From positions 105,597,152 to 105,661,151 of the forward strand of contig NC_057832.1 in NCBI RefSeq assembly GCF_910594005.1: a DNA stretch of 64,000 nt. The letters are read 5' to 3'. The notes below the pieces were generated by a model. That model searched no databases. It was not told where the DNA came from and was given only the letters and a program-made list of their open reading frames with translations. Shown piece by piece: positions 56,008 to 64,000 of this stretch (its first letter is position 1; every line of letters starts with the position of its first letter). Position numbers and translations under genes: made by a program. The stretch is from Cervus elaphus. Lineage: Eukaryota; Chordata; Mammalia; Artiodactyla; Cervidae.

Positions 56008-57335
56008 TAATTTTTAAAATTCCCAAAGAAAGACAATGCCAAATAATGCTCAAACTACCACACAATTGCACTCATCTCACATGCTAGTAAAGTAATGCTC
56101 AAAATTCTCCAAGCCAGGCCTCAACAGTATTTGAACTGTGAACATCCAGATGTTCAAGCTGGATTTAGAAAAGGCAGAGGAACCAGAGATCAAATTGCCA
56201 ACACTCGTTGGATTATCAAAAAAGCAAGAGAGTTCCAGAAAAACATCTATTTCTGCCTTATTGATTATGCCAAAGCCTTTGACTATGTAGATCACCACAA
56301 ACTGTGGAAAATTCTGAAAGAGATGGGAATACCAGACCACCTGACCTGCCTCTTGAGAAATCTATATGCAGGTCAGGAAATAACAGTTAGAACTGGACAT
56401 GGAACAACATGGTTCCAAATCAGGAAAGGAGTATGTGAGGCTATATATTGTCACCCTGCTTATTTAACTTAAATGAAGAGTACATCATGAAAAATGCTGG
56501 GCTAGATGAAGCACAAGCTGGAATCAAGATTGCTGGGAGAAATATCAATAACCTCAGATATGCAGATGACACCATCCTTATGGGAGAAAGTGAAGAACTA
56601 AAGAGCCTCTTGATGAAAGTGAAAGAGGAGAGTGAAAAAGTTGGCTTAAAGCTCAACATTCAGAAAACGAAGATCATGGCATCTGGTCCCATCACTTCAT
56701 GGAAAAAAAATGGGGAAACAGTGGAAACGGTCCCCAGACTTTTATTTTTCTGGGCTCCAAAATCACTGCAGATGGTAACTGCAGCCATGAAATTGAAAGA
56801 CGCTTACTCCTTGGAGGAAAAGTTACGACCAACCTAGACAGTGTATTAAAAAGCAGAGACATTACTTTGCCAACAAAGGTTCATCTAGTCCAAGCTATGA
56901 TTTTTCCAGTAGTCCTGTATGGATGTGAGGGTTGGACTATAAAGAAAGCTGAACAGTGATGCTTTTGAACTGTGGTGTTGGAGAAGACTCTTGAGAGTCC
57001 CTTGGACTGCAAGGAGATCCAACCAATCCATCCTAAAGGAAATCAGTCCTGAATATTCATTGGAAGGACGGATGTTGAAGCTGAAACTCCAATTCTTTGG
57101 CCCCCTGATGAGAAGAACTGACTCATTTGAAAAGACCCAGATGCTGGGAAAGATTGAAGGTGGGAGGAGAAGGGGATTGCAGGGGATGAGATGGTTGGAT
57201 GGCATCACTGACTCAATGGACATGAGTTTGAGTAAACTCTGGGAGTTGGTGATGGACAGGGAGGCCTGGCGTGCTGCAGTCCATGGAGTCACAGAGTCAG
57301 ACATGACTGAGTGACTGAACTGAATTTTTAAAAAA
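56008..57335 (+). mobile_element. BovB LINE, 1.3 kb, 5'-truncated
   Basis: Plus-strand BovB from about 56021 to 57321, starting in the reverse transcriptase and ending at the (ACTGA)n tail. Likely A/T-rich TSD (TAATTTTTAAAAT / AATTTTTAAAAAAT). Confidence 0.9.
56095..56959 (+). pseudogene. BovB reverse transcriptase, frameshifted
   Basis: Consecutive frames 56095-56472, 56448-56837 and 56699-56959 encode successive parts of the RTE reverse transcriptase. Palm motif LIDYAKAFDYVDH and the catalytic YADD (in LRYADDTILMGES) are present. A deletion near 56430-56450 disrupts the GVRQG-type motif (reads GVCEAIYC), shifting frame; another shift lies near 56740-56760. Inactive. Confidence 0.82.
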
Positions 57336-57915
57336 TTTTCTTGGGGACTTAATACAACCACAACTCCTAGAAACTGTGCTTGGTCTCTTGACTAGCAGAC
57401 CTTGCTCAGACCTGTCTCATGGCTGGAGTGGGCCATGGAGGGCAGACAGGGCAGGCCACATAGAATCTTGGGGTCTGAGACATGGCTTAGCTTTGCCAGA
57501 GAGTGTTCTGAACAGAATTAGTTATGAAGTTGCTCACCTCAGTCAGGGACTAGTGAGTTTTCAAGCCTCTGGAGACCAGCCTCAGTGGTTTTGTTAACAG
57601 AGGGAAACCACAAGTGTTGCTAGAGGCCCCATGAGGCCACCATTTATATGTGGCCCAACCTTGCAGCAAGAGGCCTGCAGAAGCCACTCTGAAGTGGCAA
57701 AGTGAGGTGGCTGAAGTCAATTTGGAGATGTGGGTGGGGGGCTGGTTGCAGTGAGCCCTTTTTTGGTCCCCAAGAGGAAACTTGCCCTTTTGCAGGAGGG
57801 CCTCCTTTGGTTTCAGAGCTTTAAAAAACAGAAACAAGCAGATTTTCTAAAAAACCAAAACAGGGTTTAGTGTTCTTGTCCGGTTTTAGCTGTTGAGCCT
57901 GGTGGGGCCCTTAGT
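57336..57915. other. Single-copy DNA
   Basis: Nothing recognised; a 95-codon minus frame (57550-57837) lacks family evidence. Confidence 0.4.
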
Positions 57916-57917
57916 GC

Positions 57918-58128
57918 TTTTGTTTGTGGCTCAGATGGAAAATAATCTGCCTAAAATGCAGGAGATCTGTGTTTGATCCCTGGGTCAGGAAGATCCCCTG
58001 GAGAAGGGCATGACAACTCACTCCAGTAATCTTGCCTGCAGAATTCCATGGACAGAGGAGCCTGGTGGGCTGCAGTCCATGGGGTCACAAAGAGTCAGAC
58101 ATGACTGAGCAACTAAGCACAGCACACA
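57918..58128 (+). mobile_element. Bov-tA SINE
   Basis: Plus-strand Bov-tA with a degenerate head (TTGTGGCTCAGATGG) and GACTGAGCAACTAAGCACAG tail. Confidence 0.88.
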
Positions 58129-58270
58129 AAAGGCAAATATGAAAATAAAATACATTAAAAAAAAATAAAAGCAATGATTTCAAGTTCTGAATGGCTCCTT
58201 TTGGCCTCCCAAGGCTCTAATCCTAGAGCTTTTCTCTTCCTGAAAAAGGAATATTAGCAAAGATAGAGAG

Positions 58271-58707
58271 ATGGTCATGTATGGATGTGAGAGTTGGACT
58301 GTGAAGAAAGCTGAGTGCCGAAAAATTGATGCTTTTGAACTGAGGTGTTGGAGAAGACTCTTGAGAGTCCCTTGGACTGCAAGGAGATCCAACCAGTCCA
58401 TCCTGAAGGAGATAAGTCCTGGGTGTTCATTGGAAGGACTGATGCTGAAGCTGAAACTCCAATACTTTGGCCACCTCATGCGAAGAGTTGACTCATTGGA
58501 AAAAGACCCTGATGCTGGGAGTGGTTGGGGGCAGGAGGAGAAGGGGATGACAGAGAATAAGATGGCTGGATGTCATCACCGACTTGATGGGCATGAGTTT
58601 GAGTAAATTCCAGGAGTTTGTGATGGACAGGGAGGCTTGGCGTGCTGTGATTCATGGGGTCGCAAAGAGTCAGACATGACTGAGTGACTGAACTGAACTG
58701 AACTGAA
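58271..58707 (+). mobile_element. BovB LINE 3' fragment
   Basis: Plus-strand BovB C-terminal region and 3' end, ending in (GAACT)n. The frame 58271-58606 is open for 111 codons before a frameshift. 5'-truncated at VMYGCES. Confidence 0.9.
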
Positions 58708-58944
58708 AGACCCACACCATAACTTTTTTGATGTAATCAAGAAGATTGAAAGAGATTTGAAAGGACTAATTGTCTCTATGAGTCAAGGTTATACAACATC
58801 CCCTCAGTGTACCACCTACCACCCTCCAACCCAGCCCCCAACCATTCTAAAAGTTTTTTCTTAAAAATACTGCACTGAAAGGACACAGAGACTGTGTCCC
58901 ACTCACTAGCAAGTCTCAGAAATGACAAGGGGGTCTGTGTCGAT
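58708..58944. other. Short single-copy DNA
   Basis: Nothing recognised. Confidence 0.4.
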
Positions 58945-58946
58945 AT

Positions 58947-59150
58947 AAAAGTGAAAGTGAAAAAAAAGTGAAAGTGTTAGTTGCTCAGCTGTGTCCAACT
59001 CTCTGCGGCCCCATAGATTGTAGCCTGTGCCAGGCTCCTCTCTCCATGGAATTCTCCAGGTAAGATTACTGGAGTGGGTTGCCATTCCCTTCTCCAGGGG
59101 ATCTTTTTGCCCCAGGGATCAAACCCAGGTATCCTGCATTTCAGGCAGAG
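58947..59150 (-). mobile_element. Bov-tA SINE, head-truncated, (GTGAAA)n tail
   Basis: Minus-strand Bov-tA lacking the last part of its tRNA-like head. The left edge is its tail AAGTGAAAGTGAAA, which includes GAAAGTGAAA at 58953-58962, an IRF/ISRE-core match. Confidence 0.88.
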
Positions 59151-59620
59151 TTTATTTTCATATTTGTCTTTTACTTATCACAAATAATAAAAGTAAAAAA
59201 AAGTGACAATTTAAGGAAAATTAATAAAGAATGGTATACAAACTATTTGTGGTTATGGCAAAAATCATGAAGGTAGTGTGTGAATGACTGAATTTGGTGA
59301 GGGGGGAAATAGTGCCACAGTGAAATCTCACATTTAGGTGTATGGAGTACAAGTGCCTTTAATAACAGAAAAAATGTCTAGGTCAGAGATCACTGTCAGT
59401 AACTATTTTGAAGAGGTTATTCCATTGTCCACCAGGTCCCAGAGTTGCTGGGGAGAAGTCAGGAGTCACCTTGATTCCAGATGCTTTCTGTATGATTTTG
59501 GTTTTATCTCTCTGGATATCGTAGGATCTTCCCTTAGTCTTCTGTGTTCTGAAGTTCCATGATGATGTTCCTTGGTGTGAGCCCATCTCATCTGTGTTAG
59601 CGCTGGGGCATTTTCTTTAC
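59151..59620. other. Single-copy DNA
   Basis: Nothing recognised. Confidence 0.4.
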
Positions 59621-59624
59621 TTTT

Positions 59625-59853
59625 TAAAAATTGAGATGTATTTAGTTTGCAACATTATGTAAGTTGAAGGTGTATAACATATTGATTTGATACATTTAGA
59701 TTGCAGTGTGATTGCATTGTAACAGTAGCCAATACCATTGTTGCATCACATAATTATCATTTTTTCTACTGTTGGGAACAATTAAGATCTAGTCTGTTAG
59801 CAAGCTTAATGATTTTAGTATAGTTTTGTTGTCTGTAATCACTGTATTGTGTA
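59625..59853 (-). mobile_element. L1 3' region, part 1
   Basis: Antisense L1: 'aaaattgagatgtatttagtttgcaacattatgtaagttgaaggtgtataacat'. Resumes at about 60885. Confidence 0.75.
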
Positions 59854-59952
59854 CAGATATTCCTTGACTTATGATAAGGTTATATTCTGATAAACCCATG
59901 GTAAATTGAAAATATCATGTCAAAAATTATTAATAATTTAATTCAACTAACC

Positions 59953-60197
59953 TACTAAACAGATTAGATGGGCTTCCCTGGTGGCTCAGATGGTTAAGAA
60001 TCTGCCTGCAATGCAGGAGATCCAGATTCATTCCCTGGGTCAGGAAGATCCCCTGGAGAAGGGAATGACAACCCACTCCAATATTCTTGCCTGGAGAATT
60101 CTATGGACAGAGGAGCCTGGTGGGCTACAGTCCATGGGGTCATGGAGAGTCAGACACAACTGAGCAATTAATGGTTACTTACTTACATACTAAACAG
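59953..60197 (+). mobile_element. Bov-tA SINE inside the Tigger element
   Basis: Plus-strand Bov-tA with perfect 10-bp TSD TACTAAACAG (59953-59962, 60188-60197). Ends in TTACTTACTTACATA. Confidence 0.93.
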
Positions 60198-60198
60198 C

Positions 60199-60493
60199 AT
60201 AGCTTAGTCTGCTGCTGCGAAGTTGCTTCAGTCGTGTCCAACTCTGTGCAACCCCATAGACGGCAGCCCGCCAGGCTCCCCTGTCCCTGGGATTCTCCAG
60301 GCAAGAACACTGGAGTGGGTTGCCATTTCCTTCTCCAATGCATGAAAGTGAAAAGTGAAAGTGAAGTCGCTCAGTTGTGTCCGACTCTTCATGACCCCAT
60401 GGACTGCAGACTACCAGACTCCTCCATCTTTGGGATTTTCCAGGCAAGAGCACTGGAGTGGGTCGCCATTGCCTTCTCCCTATAGCTTAGTCT
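60199..60493 (-). mobile_element. Bov-A2 dimeric SINE inside the Tigger element
   Basis: Two Bov-A monomers on the minus strand at 60211-60481, with a perfect 12-bp TSD ATAGCTTAGTCT (60199-60210, 60482-60493). The linker between monomers carries GAAAGTGAAA at 60344-60353, matching GAAASYGAAA. Confidence 0.94.
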
Positions 60494-60884
60494 AGCCTAA
60501 TTTAAATGTGCTCAGAATACTTACATAAGCTGACATTTGAGCAAGATCATCTAATACACAGGCTATTTTACAATAATGTGTTGAAAATCTCATGTAAATT
60601 ATTGAATACTGGAATGAAAGTGAAAAACAGAATGTTGTCTGGGTACAGAATGGTTATAAGTGTCTTGGTTGTCTACTTTTGCATTCACATGGCTCACTGG
60701 GAGGTGTGGCTCACTGCCGTGGTCTAGCATCACAAGAGAGTATCATACGATATCACTGATCAAAAAGATCAAAATTGAAATTTGAAGTACAGTTTCTACT
60801 GAATGCATGTTGCTTTTGCACCATCATTAAGTCAGAAAATTGTGAGTGAAATCATCATAAGTTGGGGACCATTTGCATAAAATC

Positions 60885-61490
60885 TCTGGGATAAATAAAT
60901 CCTAGAGATACCAGTTACAACTTACTAGTTGCAAGTATGTACCCTAAACAGCAGCTCTTCCATTTCCTGCTCCCTCCCCTAGCCCCCAGCCCCTGATAAC
61001 CACCATTTTACTTTCTGCTTTTATGATTTTAGATTTTTTTAGATTTCACATCTTAAAAATATCATAGAGTATTTGTCTTTCTCTGATTTATCTCACATAG
61101 CATAATATCCTCTAGGTCCATAAATGTTGCAAATGGCAGGATTTTCTTCTTTCTTATGGTTGGATAACATTCCATTGTGTGTATGTGTGTGTGTATCTAT
61201 ATATCTATGTATATATACCATGTCATCTTTATCCACTCATCCACTGATGGGCACTTAGGCTATTTCCATATCTTGGCTGTTGTGAATTATGCTGCAATAA
61301 CATGGGAGTGCATACGTGTCTCTTGGGTAATCTGTTTTCATGTCCTTTGAATATATACCCAGAAGTGGGATTGCTGGATCATATGAAGGTTTTATTTTTA
61401 GTTTTTTGAGGCACTTCCATATGGTGCTTCATGGTTGTTGAACCAGTTTATAATCTTACCAACCATATGCAAAGATTCTGCGAAATTTTC
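60885..61490 (-). mobile_element. L1 3' region, part 2
   Basis: Continues 59625-59853: 'cccctgataaccaccattttactttctg', 'gcataatatcctctaggtcca', 'attgctggatcatatgaagg'. Includes a short (TG)n/(TA)n run at 61176-61220. Confidence 0.78.
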
Positions 61491-62062
61491 TTGTCTGTTT
61501 TTATTGATGTATAGCTGATTTACAATGTGGTACTTGGTAATTTTCTTGATTATTATTATAATAATTTATTTTCTGTTATGTTACTATTTATGTTATTTTA
61601 TTAATATTTTGTTATTATTTTATTTTCTGTTTCCTCTCTCAACTAGAGAGCTTCTGTTTGCTCAGATTCTACCTCTCTTCTTCAGAGTTTCTATTTTTAT
61701 TCTCTTTCCTCCCTGTTTTCATCTCTTCGTCTTTCTATTCTGGGTGATTTCCCCAACTTTTAACATGTTTACTTATTGAGCTTTGTATTTCTGTTCTTAT
61801 ACATCTATTTCCTAAGAACTACTGTTTTGTTCTCTCTGAAATTTCTGTTTTTAGAGCATACTATTCTTATTTTATAGTTGCAATGTTTTCTTTTTATCTT
61901 AGGATATTCATACGTTTTTGCTTTGATTTCTTTTCTCTAGATAGTCTTTGTTTCCTTCAGGTTTCTTTTTTTCCTATTTGTGTTTTGTTTTTCATTATAA
62001 ATTCTTCCCTCAAATGTCTGGTGATCCTTGGTTGTCACCTCATGAGGCATTAAAAACTGACT
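61491..62062. other. T-rich DNA, probably old repeat, unassigned
   Basis: Strongly T-rich on plus. 'aatgtctggtgatccttggttgtcac' near 62013 sounds like an old mammalian repeat, but I cannot name it. Confidence 0.3.
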
Positions 62063-62065
62063 GAA

Positions 62066-62182
62066 GGGACTTCTCTGCTGGTCCAGTGGTTAAGACTCTG
62101 GGTTTCCAATGCAGGGGGCACAGGTTCAATCTCTGGTTTGGGAACTAAGATTCCACATGCTACACAGCCTGAAAAAAAAAAT
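62066..62182 (+). mobile_element. CHR-type SINE
   Basis: Plus-strand: GGGACTTCTCTGCTGGTCCA head, 'gggaactaagattccacatgctac', A-rich tail. Confidence 0.85.
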
Positions 62183-62735
62183 GATTAGAATACCCCAAAG
62201 AATTGAAAAGATGGTCTCAGATGCTTGTATGCCAGGGTTCATTGTAGTATTACTATTCATAATAGCCAAAAAGTGGGAACAGCCTAAGTGTCCATTCACA
62301 GATTAATGGAATAACACAGTGGGGTATGTACATACAATGGAACATTATTCAGCCATAAAAGGAATGAAATTCTGATACATGTTACAAAATGAATGTAACT
62401 TGAAAATATTATACTGAGGGAAATGAGCCAGAAACAAAAGGACATACAATACCGTATGATTCCACTTACATGAAATATTGAGATATGCAAATTCATCAAG
62501 ACAGAAAGTAGAGTAGAGGTTACTAGGGGCTGAAGGGGAGGATCGAGTGGGAATTATTGCTTAATGAGCATAGAACTTCTGTTTGGGGTGATGAAAATTG
62601 TGGAAATAGATAGTAGGGGTGATTGCACAACACTGCAAATGTACTTAATGCCACTGCACTGTAAACTTACAAATGGTTACAATGGCACGTTTTATATAAA
62701 ATGTGATTTACCACGATGAGAAAAATAAAAGATGA
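62183..62735 (+). mobile_element. L1 3' UTR end, plus strand
   Basis: 'attcataatagccaaaaagtgggaacagcctaagtgtcca', 'ggaacattattcagccataaaaggaatgaa', 'ggggtgatgaaaattgtgg', ending near AAAATAAAAG. Confidence 0.85.
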
Positions 62736-63405
62736 TTGGCAGCCCTGAGCTCACTGGAGGTTATTGACTGTCAGGAGTTCTGGCCAGGCCAGTTCCTGGG
62801 GGATCCTGTATTTCAGAACCTTAGATTGAGATTCCCCAGTGAAGCCTCTTTAAAGGTCTTGCCTAAAGCCTACAAACCTGGCTGCTGGCATTCTGGGCGA
62901 GAACGAGGGAAAACAGCTGAGGCTGAGATGAGAGGGTGTCAGTATTCAGTGTAAGTCTTGACTGAATGTCAAAATCTAATGCCACTGCACTGTATTTCAG
63001 TACCAAAGCCGTCAACCATGCCTGGTGTTCCCTGGGCCAGAGGCCCGTAACTTACTGTCTCCAGAAAATGCACATTGCTGTTCCCCCTGTACTGTCTGGG
63101 CAGGAGGAGATGGGAGAGATGGTCATTGGCTGTGCAGAGGGGGAGGCACCCCGAGGGCCACGTGCTTCCTAAACTGGCTTCCAGTCAATCCTCATGTTTT
63201 CAGACCTTCCCCCATCCTTGCTTTTGGAGCTTCCTGGTTCCTGTAATGTCTAGATCTTTTGGGAGTCCTAAAGTCTAAAATAGGCTGCTTCTCAATTTTT
63301 CCCCACTGCAGCTTAAGAATTAGAATTTGTGGATAAATATATAATCAGCTTGTTGTTTTAATGAGACAGCTTTTTAAAACCCATGACTTATTTATGAGTG
63401 CATGC
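62736..63405. other. Single-copy DNA
   Basis: Nothing recognised. CACTGCACTGTA occurs both at 62653 in the L1 end and at 62983; a short coincidence or local copy. Confidence 0.4.
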
Positions 63406-63650
63406 AGGTTTAAAATTGGGCTTCCCAGGTGGTGTTAGAGGTAAGAACCCACTTGCCAGTGCAGGAGACATAAGAGACACACCTTCAAGCCCTGGGTCAG
63501 GAAGATCCCCTAGAAGAAGGCATGTCAACCCGCTCTAGTATTCTTGCTTGGAAAATTGCATGGACAAATGAGCCTGGTGGGCTGCAGACCATAGGGCTGC
63601 AAAAAGTCATACAAGACTAAAGCGACTTAACACATTCGTAGGTTTAAAAT
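63406..63650 (+). mobile_element. Bov-tA SINE with perfect TSD
   Basis: Plus-strand Bov-tA at 63417-63639; perfect 11-bp TSD AGGTTTAAAAT at 63406-63416 and 63640-63650. Head GGGCTTCCCAGGTGGTG. Confidence 0.93.
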
Positions 63651-64000
63651 AAGTTTCAACTATCTTTTGGGGGTCTGATATTGGGTTCAATTGTGTTTAA
63701 TTGCCAAAGATGGCCAAAACCATAAATGATGGTTTTATGGCTGAAGATATGGTTGCTCTATAGAGTCCCTGAAATTTTAGGGAACTTCTTTGTGACCTAC
63801 TATATGGTCAACTTTTGTAAATATTCGCTTGTGTAGTAGATCCTTTGATGGAGGCAAGATGGAATTATTACCCACTTTCTTATAAGCAAATCATCAGGGC
63901 CCCACAGAATTTTAAATACTTGCCCAGTGTTCCTCATTCAGGTTGGACCAGAACTGAGGAATGTGAAAAATGGCAGCATAAGAGTTGAAAGCACGGATTC
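63651..64000. other. Single-copy DNA to window end
   Basis: Nothing recognised. Confidence 0.4.

Larger units (their letters stand above)
59854..60882 (-). mobile_element. Tigger-type (MER2-like) DNA transposon
   Basis: Pieces at 59854-59962, 60188-60210 and 60482-60880. Recognised by 'attccttgacttatgataaggttatattctgataaaccca', 'gcttagtctagcctaatttaaatgtgctcagaatacttaca', 'tactgaatgcatgttgcttttgcaccatcattaagtc' and the complementary end 'cataagttggggacca'. A TA target duplication is plausible. Non-autonomous, no coding capacity. Two SINEs interrupt it. Confidence 0.82.

Overview
The window looks like intergenic or intronic DNA from a ruminant (Pecora, most likely a bovid). The clade call rests on many BovB LINEs together with Bov-tA and Bov-A2 SINEs, over an older layer of cetartiodactyl CHR SINEs and mammalian L1, L2, MIR, MLT1, hAT-Charlie and Tigger copies. 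I find no complete gene, RNA gene, CRISPR array or prokaryote-type operon. Open frames longer than about 100 codons are either BovB or other repeat remnants or lack any family signature. Three short exon-like stretches (21835-21986 minus, 30615-30850 minus, 53501-53606 plus) are noted as unproven.

Layout. 1-1582: a BovB 3' piece and mostly single-copy DNA. 1583-5990: a 2039-bp tandem duplication (1644-3682 and 3683-5721) with one mismatch between copies, bounded and joined by Bov-tA SINEs; the joining SINE is a hybrid of the outer two. 5993-9733: an L1 tail split by a near full-length BovB (6043-9701), which itself carries a Bov-tA and a second BovB 3' piece. 9740-13383: L2, MER20, L1 and CHR fragments, closed by a BovB 3' piece. 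14551-17713: a BovB piece inside a CHR SINE, then an inverted BovB (15562-17705) with the longest reverse-transcriptase frame. 18000-26900: mainly unique DNA with scattered SINEs, MIR and L1. 26960-29480: an old L1 split by BovB and then by a CHR-1 SINE. 29990-32765: L1, a scrambled BovB with a 49-bp templated insert, and SINEs. 33950-37190: L1 with a BovB piece. 37466-38580: Bov-A2, MLT1 and CHR SINE. 42330-45735: two L1s in opposite orientation. 47760-50005: an L2 interrupted by another L2 in reverse. 51062-59150: MLT1, MIR, BovB and Bov-tA. 59625-61490: L1 containing a Tigger element containing two opposed SINEs. 61490-64000: L1 tail, CHR SINE, unique DNA and a last Bov-tA.

The order of insertions can be read from target-site duplications (TSDs): L2, MIR and L1 are oldest, CHR SINEs next, BovB and Bov-tA/Bov-A2 last. 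The strongest observations are structural: a SINE-mediated tandem duplication, a short locally templated insertion, and nested or inverted young repeats that could form long hairpins. Family names come from remembered consensus features, not from a search. I see no convincing new biological system here.
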